In this document: piece by piece, positions 9,129 through 17,492 of the stretch
Numbering within the stretch: the first letter of the stretch is position 1
How the letters are laid out: each line of letters opens with the position of its first letter
NCBI RefSeq assembly: GCF_014145675.1
Contig: NZ_JACGZW010000014.1
Span: forward strand, 144,245-208,244
Source: Amycolatopsis dendrobii
GTDB lineage: Bacteria; Actinomycetota; Actinomycetes; Mycobacteriales; Pseudonocardiaceae
Direction of reading: 5' to 3'
Length of the DNA: 64,000 bases
The notes under the pieces: generated by a model
Databases searched by the model: none
Told to the model about the DNA's origin: nothing
Seen by the model: only the letters and a program-made list of their open reading frames with translations
Translations under genes and position numbers: made by a program

Positions 9129-9629
9129 TCAGGCCTGCGGGATCGAGTCGAGCAGCTTCAGGGCGGCCTTGGCCTGCGCCTGGGCGAACTCGGCGACTGC
9201 CTTGGCGTAGGGGCCGTCGGCGGTCTTGGTGGCGTTCTTGGCCTCTTCGAGCTGTGCCTGGTAGGTAGTGCGGGCGCTGTCGAGCAGGGCGCCGCGCTGT
9301 TTGGCCGTGAGGGAGCCGGCGTGCACGAGCCGCAGGATGAGCGGGCTGCGCAGGTGGTCGGGTCCGGCCTCGGACGTGAGCCACGTCTTGAAGGCCTTCT
9401 TGCCTGCCGCGGTGAGCACGTACTGCTGGCTCGAACGGGGTCCTTGCTTGCCGAGCCGGACGAGACCCTCTTTCGAGAGCGCCGGGAGCTCGCGGTAGAC
9501 CTGGCTGCGGGTGACACTGAAGAAGGCGCCGAAGCGCTCGTCGGCGCCCGAGACGAGCTGCCCGCCGGTGGCGGGGCCGTCGTGGAGCAGACCGAGCAGA
9601 GCGGCGGCGGTTGCATTCAATTCGGACAC
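9129..9629 (-). CDS. PadR family transcriptional regulator
   Basis: A 166-residue PadR-type repressor. The N-terminal winged helix includes LGLLHDGPATGGQL, RSQVYRELPALSKEGLV and the wing with QQYVLTAAGKKAF; the C-terminal half is a helical dimerisation region. GTG 9629 was chosen because MSELNATAAALLGLL is the usual family start. An in-frame GTG at 9674 would add 15 residues. PadR proteins respond to small aromatic or antibiotic ligands, but no obvious target gene is adjacent. The gene is closed by a strong terminator. Confidence 0.88.
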   Translation of the reverse strand: MSELNATAAALLGLLHDGPATGGQLVSGADERFGAFFSVTRSQVYRELPALSKEGLVRLGKQGPRSSQQYVLTAAGKKAFKTWLTSEAGPDHLRSPLILRLVHAGSLTAKQRGALLDSARTTYQAQLEEAKNATKTADGPYAKAVAEFAQAQAKAALKLLDSIPQA

Positions 9630-9819
9630 CCCTCTACGGTCCCACTTATCCGCCGCTGTGTCCACAGTGGTCACGAATCAGTCCATTGTGGCCTGCGGCA
9701 ACCCCTCTAACAGCCCAGTCCGCAGGTATGTCCACAATAGACTCTGCCACTCTGCGCAACCACCGCCGAAACGATCACCGCGCCGCAACCACCAGCCGAG
9801 CGACGGCCAAATGGCGCAC

Positions 9820-9857
9820 AAAAAAGCCGGGGCCCGTGCATCTGCACGAGCCCCGGC
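9820..9857 (-). terminator. terminator of the first initiator tRNA gene
   Basis: GCCGGGGCCCGTGCA (9826-9840) pairs with TGCACGAGCCCCGGC (9843-9857) apart from one C/A mismatch. On the minus strand it is followed by a six-base T-run (9820-9825). A classic intrinsic terminator just downstream of the tRNA. Confidence 0.92.
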
Positions 9858-9868
9858 CTGTTTCCAAG

Positions 9869-9942
9869 TAGCGGGGACAGGATTTGAACCTGCGACCTCT
9901 GGGTTATGAGCCCAGCGAGCTACCGAGCTGCTCCACCCCGCG
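9869..9942 (-). tRNA. initiator tRNA-fMet (CAT)
   Basis: A complete 74-base cloverleaf on the minus strand beginning CGCGGGGTGGAGC, with anticodon loop CTCATAA. Initiator hallmarks are visible: three consecutive G:C pairs at the bottom of the anticodon stem (CTGGG/CCCAG) and an unpaired first position (C1 opposite U72). The CCA end is not encoded. An identical second copy lies 522 bases to the right. A possible -10 box TAAAGT is at 9957-9962. Confidence 0.97.
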
Positions 9943-10418
9943 TCGTTGTGAAAACAACTTTACACCCCCCGGATTCCCCTCTCACACCACCCCCACAAAC
10001 GCCCCTCCACCAGCAAAAACACCCCACCCCCACCGCCCGCCCCGACCGCGCCGCCCACCCGAAGAAGCGGCCCAACCTCCAGCTCCCGCGAGGCGAAATT
10101 CGCCCGGAGGGCAAAGTCGGACCGCAAACCCGCGACCCGGGATTCACAGCTAGCAATTTTGACAGGTTTAGACCTCTGCTTCTGTCTCGTGTAGAGAGTC
10201 AGAAGTCGTTGCCATCACTGGAATATTCCAGCCTCGGCCAACGGAACAGCCATGGTATTTCTCCCGGCGAGCATTGACTTTTCTCCGGATTCACCACCAG
10301 CCACCCGCCACCACAAACGAAAGCGAGCCCCCTCCCCCAACGCAGTCCCACACGGGGATCCAGGGGGCGCGCCCCCTGGCGGGGGCCTGGGGGTTCGACC
10401 CCCAGAGCAACAACGAAA
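9943..10418. other. intergenic stretch between the two initiator tRNAs, with paired palindromes
   Basis: No convincing gene is present. Positions 10360-10379 are a perfect 20-bp palindrome (CCAGGGGGCGCGCCCCCTGG). At 10387-10405 lies a 7-bp stem with a TTCGA loop (CTGGGGG/CCCCCAG), which mimics a tRNA T-arm. The pair looks like a dispersed actinobacterial repeat or processing/termination structure. The remainder is C-rich, and a lone TTGACA appears near 10160 without a matching gene. Confidence 0.6.
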
Positions 10419-10455
10419 GAGACCCGCCTTCGCGCTTTGTGCGAAGACGGGTCTC
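10419..10455 (-). terminator. terminator of the second initiator tRNA gene
   Basis: GAGACCCG (10419-10426) pairs with CGGGTCTC (10448-10455), extended inward by TTCGC/GCGAA after a two-base mismatch. A T-rich tail (TTTCGTTGTTG) follows on the minus strand. Confidence 0.8.
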
Positions 10456-10464
10456 TCATCTCTG

Positions 10465-10538
10465 TAGCGGGGACAGGATTTGAACCTGCGACCTCTGGGT
10501 TATGAGCCCAGCGAGCTACCGAGCTGCTCCACCCCGCG
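10465..10538 (-). tRNA. initiator tRNA-fMet (CAT), second copy
   Basis: Identical over all 74 bases to the copy at 9869-9942, including the CAT anticodon, the three G:C initiator pairs and the C1/U72 mismatch; CCA is not encoded. It has its own promoter and terminator, so the two copies are separate transcription units. Confidence 0.97.
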
Positions 10539-10549
10539 TCGTAGGACCT

Positions 10550-10579
10550 ACCTTACGCCCTGGTTTCCGGCGGGCGCAA
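10550..10579 (-). promoter_or_regulatory. promoter of the second initiator tRNA
   Basis: On the minus strand TTGCGC (10574-10579) and TAAGGT (10550-10555) are spaced by 18 bases and end 11 bases before the mature tRNA 5' end. Confidence 0.6.
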
Positions 10580-10605
10580 AGCAGGTGCCTATTACGTAAC
10601 CGAGG

Positions 10606-13593
10606 TCACCCGCCGGGCTGGGACGTCGGCCCGTTGGAGGGCGGCGGCGTCGTGGGTTTGGCGGAGTTGTACTCCTTGGTGGCCGCGTCGAGCGCGGAGA
10701 GCGCCGCGCCTTGGTCGGCGAAGTTGCCGGATTGCTGTGCCGCCTTGAGTTTGGCGAGCGCGGCTTGGATGTCGGCGACGGCCTTGTCCATGGCCGGGTT
10801 GCTGCCGCCGGTGGTGGGCGGCGGTGCGGTGGTGCTGGACGTGGGCGGGGTCGTCGTGGTGCCGGGTTCGCCTTCCTTAGGCGTGGTCGCCGCCGCGCCG
10901 GTGCCCTTGCCGAAGACTTGGTCGAGCGCCTCGTTGAGGGTGGACGCGAAGCCGATCTTGGCTCCGTAGGAGACGAGCACGCGTGCCAGCTGCGGGTAGC
11001 TCAGCTGGTTTCGCTGGCGGATGTAGACGGGTTCGACGTACAGGAATCCGTCGGCGACCGGCAGGGTGATCAGGTTGCCGTAAATGGGAATGACGTTGGG
11101 GTTGTTCAGCAATGTCCGGTCTTGGGCGACGCGGGGGTCGCTCTGGAACCGGTTTTGCACCTGGACGGGTCCGTCGACCTGGTTCGCGCCGCTGGCCGGC
11201 GGTAGTCGCAGGACGCGAATGGTGCCGTAGTCCTGCGGATCGGACGAGATGGACATCCAGGCGGACAGGTACTGCCGCTGCAGACCGGTGAGCGCGCTCG
11301 TCAGCTGGAACGTCGGCCTGCCTTCGCCCGCCGCGTTGGCGAGGACGTAGTACCCCGGCTGGTTGGCGACGTTCGCACCCGCCGTGGTGGAGCTGCCGTC
11401 CTCGGTCGGGTCCTGCGGGACGCTCCAGAACGCCTGCTGCGCGTAGAACTCCTGCGGGCTGTCCACGTGGTAGCGGGCGAGCAGTTCGCGCTGGATCTTG
11501 AACAGGTCCTCGGGGTAGCGGAAGTGCGAGCGCAGTTCCGGCGAGATCTCCGAGCTGGGCTTGACCGTGCCGGGGAAGACGTTCTCCCACGCCTTGAGGA
11601 CGGGTTCGTTGTCGTCGATCGAATACAGGTTGACGGTGCCGTCGAACGCGTCGACGGTCGCCTTCACCGAGTTGCGGATGTAGTTGATCGAGTTGTTCGC
11701 CTGTTTGGTGACGCCGTTGAGCGAGTCGTTGGTCGCTTCGCCGAGCTGCGTCTGCTGGGCGTACGGGTAGTTGTCGAGCGTGGTGTAGCCGTCGACGATC
11801 CACTGGATGCGGCCGTTGACCACCGCGGGGTACGGGTCGCCGTCGAGGGTGAGCCACGGGGCGACCTTCGCGACGCGATCGCGCGGTTCGCGGTTGTACA
11901 TGATCTTCGAGCCGTCGCCGATGGCGTCGGAGAAGAGGATCTTCGGTTCGCGGTATTCGGCGGCGAACATCAGCCGGTTGAACCAGTTGTCGAGCGAGAC
12001 GCCGCCCTTGCCCTGGTAGAGGTAGCCGCGCTGGGCGTCGGTGTCGTACTCGCCGGGGGCCTTGCCCGGCGTGCCGCCGACGATCGCGTAATCGGACTGG
12101 TTGGTGAGCTCGCCGTAGTAGATCCGCGGCTGGTCGACCTTGATGCCCGGCTGGCCGTTGACCGAACCCGCGCCGGTGGGGTTGCTCGTGTCGCTCGTGG
12201 TGGCGATCGGGTAACCGCCGTCGGAGTTCGAATCCTTCACCGCACGGTCGATCGTGTTCGCGGGCGCGGCCACGAAGCCGTTGCCGTGCGTGTAGACCAT
12301 GTGCTTGTTGATCCAGTTGTTCTGGTTACCGGTGAGCCCGTCGGTCTTCATTTCCTTGGCGGCCACGATGTAGTCCTGCGTGGTGCCGCCGATGGTGTAC
12401 CGGTCGATGTCCAGCTTGGACGGGAAGCCGTAGAAGTTCTCGCGGCCGACGCGCTGGGTGAAGGTGTCGCTGAGGATGTTCGGGTCGAGCAGCCGGATGT
12501 TGGAGACCGTGCCGGTGTCGGCCTTCACCGCGTCCGCGGTGGTTTCGGTCTTGCCCGGGTACTGCTCGTACTTCACGTTGGTGAGGCCGTACGCCGCGCG
12601 CGTCGCGTCCATGTTGCGCTGGATCGACGTCGCTTCCTTCTCGTTGGCGTTCGGCTTGACCGAGAACTGGTCGAGAATCGCCGGCCAGGCGACGCCGACC
12701 AGCACGCCGGAGAGGATGAGCAGCACCAGCGAAATCGCCGGCAGCTGCAGATTCCGCAGGAACGCGCCCGCGAAGAAGGCGATCGCGCAGATCACCGAAA
12801 TGCACAGCAGGATCAGCTTCGCCGGGAGCACCGCGTTGAGGTCGGTGTAGGTGGCGCCGTTGAACAGCGGCATGTTCCGGTCGGACAGCAGCAGGTTGTA
12901 CCGGTCGAAGAAGTACTCGACCGCCTTCAGCAGCACGAAAAGCCCGACGGTGATGGCGAGCTGCGCGCGCGTCGGCCCGGCCAGCTGGCCACCGCGGCCG
13001 GCGAGCCGGATGCCGCCGAAGATGTAGTGCGCGATCAGCGCGCCGAAGAACGAGACGACGACGGTGACGAACAGCCAGCCGAGCAGCCAGTTCACGAACG
13101 GCAGGGAGAAGGCGTAGAAACCGAGGTCGATGCCGAACTCGGGATCTTTCTGCCCGAACGAGGTGCCGTTGAGGAACAGCTGGATCGTCTGCCAGTCGCC
13201 GCTCGCCGATGCGCCGGCGATGACGCCGGTGAGCACCGGGATGCCGATGCCGAACAGCCGGATCCGGCTGACGATCACCGAGCGGTAGCGCGACAGCGGG
13301 TCGTCGCGGCCGGAGACCGGCACGAACACCGGGCGCGTGCGGTAGGCGATCAGCAGGCTGACCGCCAGCGCGCCGCCGACCAGCAGCCCGACCGCGAGGA
13401 AGAGCACGATGCGGGTGACCAGCTGCGTGGTGAACACCGAACGCGCCTGCAGTTCGCCGAACCACAGCCAGTCCACGTAAGTGTCGAGCAACCGGACGCC
13501 GGCCAGCAGGGCCAGCACGATCACCGCGGCGATGATGAGAAGGATCCGGCTGCGCCGGGACAGCTTCAGGCTCACCGGGGGCCGAGTCGCCAC
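10606..13593 (-). CDS. UPF0182 family integral membrane protein
   Basis: A 995-residue protein of the UPF0182 family, widespread in actinobacteria and cyanobacteria and of unknown function. The N-terminal third carries about seven hydrophobic helices (residues 15-330). A large, probably extracytoplasmic domain follows, and the C-terminus is rich in Pro and Thr (about residues 890-995) and likely wall-exposed or disordered. GTG 13593 has AGGAG seven bases upstream; the open frame further upstream is not coding. It is divergent from the PPA1309 gene, an arrangement conserved in many actinobacteria. Confidence 0.92.
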   Translation of the reverse strand: MATRPPVSLKLSRRSRILLIIAAVIVLALLAGVRLLDTYVDWLWFGELQARSVFTTQLVTRIVLFLAVGLLVGGALAVSLLIAYRTRPVFVPVSGRDDPLSRYRSVIVSRIRLFGIGIPVLTGVIAGASASGDWQTIQLFLNGTSFGQKDPEFGIDLGFYAFSLPFVNWLLGWLFVTVVVSFFGALIAHYIFGGIRLAGRGGQLAGPTRAQLAITVGLFVLLKAVEYFFDRYNLLLSDRNMPLFNGATYTDLNAVLPAKLILLCISVICAIAFFAGAFLRNLQLPAISLVLLILSGVLVGVAWPAILDQFSVKPNANEKEATSIQRNMDATRAAYGLTNVKYEQYPGKTETTADAVKADTGTVSNIRLLDPNILSDTFTQRVGRENFYGFPSKLDIDRYTIGGTTQDYIVAAKEMKTDGLTGNQNNWINKHMVYTHGNGFVAAPANTIDRAVKDSNSDGGYPIATTSDTSNPTGAGSVNGQPGIKVDQPRIYYGELTNQSDYAIVGGTPGKAPGEYDTDAQRGYLYQGKGGVSLDNWFNRLMFAAEYREPKILFSDAIGDGSKIMYNREPRDRVAKVAPWLTLDGDPYPAVVNGRIQWIVDGYTTLDNYPYAQQTQLGEATNDSLNGVTKQANNSINYIRNSVKATVDAFDGTVNLYSIDDNEPVLKAWENVFPGTVKPSSEISPELRSHFRYPEDLFKIQRELLARYHVDSPQEFYAQQAFWSVPQDPTEDGSSTTAGANVANQPGYYVLANAAGEGRPTFQLTSALTGLQRQYLSAWMSISSDPQDYGTIRVLRLPPASGANQVDGPVQVQNRFQSDPRVAQDRTLLNNPNVIPIYGNLITLPVADGFLYVEPVYIRQRNQLSYPQLARVLVSYGAKIGFASTLNEALDQVFGKGTGAAATTPKEGEPGTTTTPPTSSTTAPPPTTGGSNPAMDKAVADIQAALAKLKAAQQSGNFADQGAALSALDAATKEYNSAKPTTPPPSNGPTSQPGG

Positions 13594-13733
13594 GGCAATG
13601 CTCCTGTCTTCGTGAACACGTTCTCCGGGGACGGCGGTGTCCCCCGTGACCTCTAACTCTACGGATGGTGCCGCGAGTTCCCGGGACCGCCCAAACCGGG
13701 CACGCGCGGCGCGTCGCGGGGACGCCTGACACG

Positions 13734-14297
13734 ATGGTCGCCATGCCACCGAGTGAGCCGTCTGCCGCCCACCCTGTCGCCGGGCTGGCCCGGGAAGTCG
13801 AAGAGTTCGTCGCGGCCGCGGGCTGGAACCAGCCGCCGCAGTTGTTCGCGCTGGTGCCGACCGCGGCACTGCTGGACGAACAGCCCGAACTGGCTGGTCA
13901 GCTCGACCGCGCGAACCCGCTGACCCCGGTGGCCCAGGAGGCGCTGCCGGACGGCGACCTCGCCGAATCGCTCGGCCGGATCGCGTGGCCGGACATCGTG
14001 GTCGGCTGCGCGCTGGCGCAGGAGATCATCGTGCTTCCGCCGGACGTGGAGGCCGAACTCGAAGGAATCGCCGAGGCGGACGCCGAAAGCCTCCGCCGCG
14101 CCGCCGCGGACCACCCGCGCCGCACCGAGGCCCGCCTGGTCGCGGCCGTCCTGCGCGAAGGCGACGCGGCTTGCGTGATGCGGCTGCGCGGCGTCCAGCC
14201 GGGCAACGAGGACGAGAACGCGGTCGACGAACTGGTGGAAAGCCCGGACCTCGCGCCGAATCTTGTCGACGCGTTGAAGACGACCCTGCAGCCCTGA
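13734..14297 (+). CDS. PPA1309 family protein
   Basis: A soluble acidic protein of 187 residues (184 if the ATG at 13743 is used) belonging to the actinobacterial PPA1309 family, of unknown function. Visible features are a leucine-rich N-terminal helix (LAREVEEFVAAAGWNQPPQLFALVPTA, residues about 14-40) and the segment IAWPDIVVGCALAQEIIVLPP. The C-terminal half (RTEARLVAAVLREG, CVMRLRG) looks like a small mixed alpha/beta domain. It sits between UPF0182 and the YlbL-type protease, as in other actinobacteria. ATG 13734 is favoured by GGGGA 11 bases upstream. Confidence 0.85.
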   Translation: MVAMPPSEPSAAHPVAGLAREVEEFVAAAGWNQPPQLFALVPTAALLDEQPELAGQLDRANPLTPVAQEALPDGDLAESLGRIAWPDIVVGCALAQEIIVLPPDVEAELEGIAEADAESLRRAAADHPRRTEARLVAAVLREGDAACVMRLRGVQPGNEDENAVDELVESPDLAPNLVDALKTTLQP

Positions 14298-14315
14298 TTC
14301 ACCGGCTGCCGCTTT

Positions 14316-14370
14316 GTCCGTGAAGGGGCCCTTGAAGGAGTCAGATTCCTTCAAGGGCCCCTTCACGGAC
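14316..14370. terminator. bidirectional terminator made of a 24-bp perfect palindrome
   Basis: Left arm 14316-14339 and right arm 14347-14370 are perfectly complementary over 24 bases around a 7-base loop (GTCAGAT). Arms begin GTCCGTGAAGGGGCCC. It lies between convergent genes and would form a hairpin in either transcript. The ends match the family seen at 2364-2405 and 57446-57500. Confidence 0.9.
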
Positions 14371-14386
14371 TTAGCTTGAGCGCCCG

Positions 14387-15508
14387 TCAGCAGTGCGCCG
14401 TCGGGCGACCGGCCTTCAGGTTGTCCAACTGCTTGAGCGCGTCGTCGAGGTTGGCCACCTTGATGAGGTTGAGCCCTTCCGGCGCGGCCGATTTCGCCTC
14501 GGCGCAGTTGTGCTCGGGGACGAGGAAGTCGGTCGCGCCCGCTTCCTTCGCGCCGACGACCTTGAACGAGATCCCGCCGATCGGCCCGACCTGGCCGGTT
14601 TCGCTGATCTCGCCGGTGCCCGCGATGTGCCTGCCGCCCGCGAGGTCGCTGCCCGGCTTCCCGGGCGGGGTGAGCCGGTCGATGATCGCGAGGGTGAACA
14701 TCAGCCCCGCCGACGGTCCGCCAACGTCCTGCAGCGAGATGTCGACGGAGAACGGCGCGACCGCGCGGTCGACGGCGGTCAGGCCGAGGAAGCCCTGGGT
14801 GCGGTCGTCGCGCTGGGCGAGGGTGACCGGCACGGTGCGTTCCGGCTGGCCGAGGTGCTGGAAGGTGACCTGGACGGTGTCGCCCGGCTTGGTGTTGGCG
14901 ATCGAGGCGGCGACCTCGCCCGCCTCGCGCACCTGCTTGCCGTTGACCGCGATGAGCTTGTCGCCGGGGGCGAGGATGTGGTCGGCCGGGCTGCCGGACA
15001 CGATCTGCTTCGCGACGACCTGCACCGGGTAGCCGAGGTGGCGCAGCGCGGCGACCTGCGCGTTGCTTTGCGAGTTCTGCAGCTGCTGGATGTTCTCCTG
15101 CTTGACCTGCTCGTTCGTCTCGCCCGGCTTGTAGTACTCCTCGCGCGGCGCGAGCGCGTAGCGGCCGCTGGCCCAGAGGCCGAGCGCGGTGAAGAGGTTG
15201 ATGCCGTCGTTGAGCGAGACGGTGGTCATCCGCAGTTCGCCGCTGGTGCCGTAGGTCTGTTGCCCTTTGACCTGGATCACCGGATTGCCCGCGGCGTCGC
15301 GGCCGAGGGTGTCGTAGGTGGGCCCGGGGCTGATCGCGACATACGGCACCTGGACCAGGAACCCGGCCACGACGAACACCAGGAACAGCACGCCGCTGAC
15401 CAGCATCGTCCATCCGCGGCGGGTCAGCCGCCGGTCGCTGCGGCCCGGCGCGCGCGACGGCTCGGCGCGGCGGGACTGGTTCGCGGTGTCCTCGTCCGGT
15501 TTTGTCAC
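14387..15508 (-). CDS. PDZ / Lon-like serine protease, YlbL family
   Basis: A 373-residue membrane-anchored protease. One TM helix (about residues 32-55) is followed by an extracytoplasmic PDZ domain (around GSPADHILAPGDKLIAVNGK) and a Lon-type S16 domain. That domain has the catalytic Ser in DVGGPSAGLMF and the Lys partner in GISFKVVGAKEAG. In Bacillus YlbL degrades regulators of division after DNA damage; the actinobacterial role is not settled. GTG 15508 was chosen because the protein then begins with the usual short charged stretch before the TM. It is convergent with PPA1309 and divergent from the zinc metalloprotease gene. Confidence 0.9.
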   Translation of the reverse strand: MTKPDEDTANQSRRAEPSRAPGRSDRRLTRRGWTMLVSGVLFLVFVVAGFLVQVPYVAISPGPTYDTLGRDAAGNPVIQVKGQQTYGTSGELRMTTVSLNDGINLFTALGLWASGRYALAPREEYYKPGETNEQVKQENIQQLQNSQSNAQVAALRHLGYPVQVVAKQIVSGSPADHILAPGDKLIAVNGKQVREAGEVAASIANTKPGDTVQVTFQHLGQPERTVPVTLAQRDDRTQGFLGLTAVDRAVAPFSVDISLQDVGGPSAGLMFTLAIIDRLTPPGKPGSDLAGGRHIAGTGEISETGQVGPIGGISFKVVGAKEAGATDFLVPEHNCAEAKSAAPEGLNLIKVANLDDALKQLDNLKAGRPTAHC

Positions 15509-15597
15509 GAGCGACAGCGTACGGTGACTGTGTTCGCTTCCCGGTGAAGGCCACGGTTGACGCGCTGAGCCGGGTCGCACCCGCGTACGGTGGAGCT

Positions 15598-17040
15598 ATG
15601 AGCAATCCCCCGTTCGGCTTCGGACCGCCCGATCCCGACAAGCGAGGCGACAACGACCCCTCGAACCCGGGCCAGCCCGGCGGAGCCGAGGCGTTCAACC
15701 AGCTCGGGCAGATGCTGAGCCAGCTGGGCCAGATGCTGAGCCAGGCGGGCTCGTCGAGCGGGCCGGTCAACTACGACCTGGCGAAGCAGATCGCACTCCA
15801 GAACCTGAGCGGACGGGACGACGCCAAGATCGGCTTCACGTCCGAGGGCGGCGACTCCGCCACTGCCGTGCGCGACGCCGCGCACCTGGCGGAACTGTGG
15901 CTCGACGCGGCGACGATCCTCCCCGCGGGCGCGACCTCGACGGTGTCGTGGTCCGCGCGCACCTGGGTCGAGAAGACGTTGCCGACCTGGCAGCGACTGT
16001 GCGATCCGGTGGCGCAGCAGGTGTCCGGCGCGTGGATGCAGGCGCTGCCCGAGGAAGCCAAGCAGGCAGCGGGTCCGTTGCTGTCGATGATGGGCCAGAT
16101 GGGCGGCATGGCGTTCGGCTCCCAACTCGGCAACGCACTGGCGCAGCTCGCGCAGGAAGTGCTCACCTCGACCGAGGTCGGCCTGCCGCTCGGCGAGGCG
16201 ACCACGTCGGCCTTGCTCCCGGCGAACATCGAGAAGTTCACTGAGGGTCTCGAGCTGCCCGCCAGCGAGGTGCTGGTGTTCCTGGCCGCGCGCGAGGCCG
16301 CGCACCAGCGCCTGTTCGCACACGTCCCGTGGCTGCGGCAGCGCCTGCTGGCGACGGTCGAGGAGTTCGCCCGCGGGATCACCGTCGACACCTCCGCGCT
16401 CGAATCGCTCGCCGGAAGCATCGACCCGGCGAACCCGGCGAGCATCGAGGAAGCGATGTCGTCGGGTCTGCTGGAACCGCAAACCACGCCCGAGCAGCAG
16501 GCGGCCCTGAAGCGCCTGGAAACCCTGCTGGCCCTGGTGGAAGGCTGGGTGGACGTAGTGGTGGCCGAGGCCATCGGCGACCGTCTCCCCGGCGCGGAGG
16601 CCCTGCGCGAAACGCTGCGCCGCCGCCGCGCGACCGGCGGCCCCGCCGAGCAGACTTTCGCGACCCTGGTGGGCCTCGAACTGCGCCCGCGCCGGATGCG
16701 TGCCGCGTCGTCCCTGTGGAAGCTCGTCGGAGACCGCCACGGCCTCGAAAAACGCGACGGCCTCTGGTCCCACCCCGACCTCATGCCGACCGCCGACGAC
16801 CTGGACGAGCCCCTGGACTTCGCCGACCGGATGTCCGAACCAGCAGCTCTCGCGGCTGACCTGGACCCGATCGCGGAGCTGGAGCGCACGGAGAAGGCCG
16901 AGCGGGAGGCCCGCGAGACTTCCGGTTCCGATGCCGGGTCTGCCTCAGGCTCAGGCTCAGGCTCCGGCTCCGCCGGCAGGGGTGAAGAGTCTCCGAAGGA
17001 CGAGGGGAAGAAGGACGACGAGGGGAACTCGTCGTCCTGA
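15598..17040 (+). CDS. zinc-dependent metalloprotease-like protein (DUF2342 family)
   Basis: A 480-residue actinobacterial protein of the DUF2342 family, often annotated as zinc-dependent metalloprotease or 'F420 biosynthesis-associated'. The N-terminus is Gly/Pro-rich (FGFGPPDPDKRGD), followed by repeated Q/M-rich QLGQMLSQ motifs. The core carries the likely metal-site helix EAAHQRLFAHVPWLRQRL and, later, EGWVDVVVAEAIGDR. The tail after residue 440 is low-complexity Ser/Gly/Glu (SGSGSGSGS) and probably disordered. ATG 15598 has GGTGGAG just upstream. It belongs to a conserved neighbourhood with YlbL, a YgjP-type peptidase and a ThiF-like protein. Confidence 0.85.
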   Translation: MSNPPFGFGPPDPDKRGDNDPSNPGQPGGAEAFNQLGQMLSQLGQMLSQAGSSSGPVNYDLAKQIALQNLSGRDDAKIGFTSEGGDSATAVRDAAHLAELWLDAATILPAGATSTVSWSARTWVEKTLPTWQRLCDPVAQQVSGAWMQALPEEAKQAAGPLLSMMGQMGGMAFGSQLGNALAQLAQEVLTSTEVGLPLGEATTSALLPANIEKFTEGLELPASEVLVFLAAREAAHQRLFAHVPWLRQRLLATVEEFARGITVDTSALESLAGSIDPANPASIEEAMSSGLLEPQTTPEQQAALKRLETLLALVEGWVDVVVAEAIGDRLPGAEALRETLRRRRATGGPAEQTFATLVGLELRPRRMRAASSLWKLVGDRHGLEKRDGLWSHPDLMPTADDLDEPLDFADRMSEPAALAADLDPIAELERTEKAEREARETSGSDAGSASGSGSGSGSAGRGEESPKDEGKKDDEGNSSS

Positions 17041-17080
17041 GGCTTCCTAGCCGCCTTACCTAGCAGCACTGCCGTTGAAC

Positions 17081-17112
17081 GCGGACCGTCTCACCTGGTT
17101 GAGGCGGTCCGC
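17081..17112 (+). terminator. hairpin after the DUF2342 gene
   Basis: GCGGACCG (17081-17088) pairs with CGGTCCGC (17105-17112), and an inner CTCA/TGAG extends the stem. It lies 40 bases after the stop and has no T-run. Confidence 0.6.
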
Positions 17113-17169
17113 GCGGCGTTTGTACCGCCGGTGTTCCGCGCTGGCCGCAACCTCTGCCTCGTGTTGCAG

Positions 17170-17430
17170 ATTCCGCCACGCCGCCTAGTCGGATTCCGCC
17201 ACGCCATCTCGCCACCGGTTCCGCCACCCCGTCTGGTCGCGCCTTCCCCCACCTCGCCACCGGTTCCGCCACGCCATCTGGCCGCGCCTCCCCACCCCGC
17301 CACCGGTTTCTTCACGCCGTCTGGTCGCGGGTCCTGCCACTCCGCCTCGCCACGGGTTCCGCCGCGCTGTCTCGCCGCGTGTTCCGCTGCCCGGTCCGGT
17401 CACGCGTTCTGCCACACCGTCAAGCACGCG
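17170..17430. repeat. degenerate 24-28 bp tandem repeat array
   Basis: About nine imperfect units of the type TTCCGCCACgCCgTCT followed by a variable CGCCaCCGG-like end run head to tail through this gene-free stretch. The best copies are around 17200-17280. ORFs over it (Gly/Arg/Trp-rich) are products of the repeat, not genes. The rest of 17113-17492 shows nothing else. Confidence 0.65.
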
Positions 17431-17492
17431 ATCCTCAGCCGCAGCCCAGCCGCCCCCCGCCCTCCAAGACCCAGCCACGCCTGACCATCGCC

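Noticed and set aside
11467..13656. Long rightward open frames of several hundred codons across the UPF0182 gene
   Set aside because: Antisense to a clear UPF0182 protein; products are Arg/Gln-rich with no family resemblance.
12895..13869. Extended N-terminus of the UPF0182 gene to 13869
   Set aside because: It would overlap the divergent PPA1309 gene, and GTG 13593 has an AGGAG site and the usual family start.
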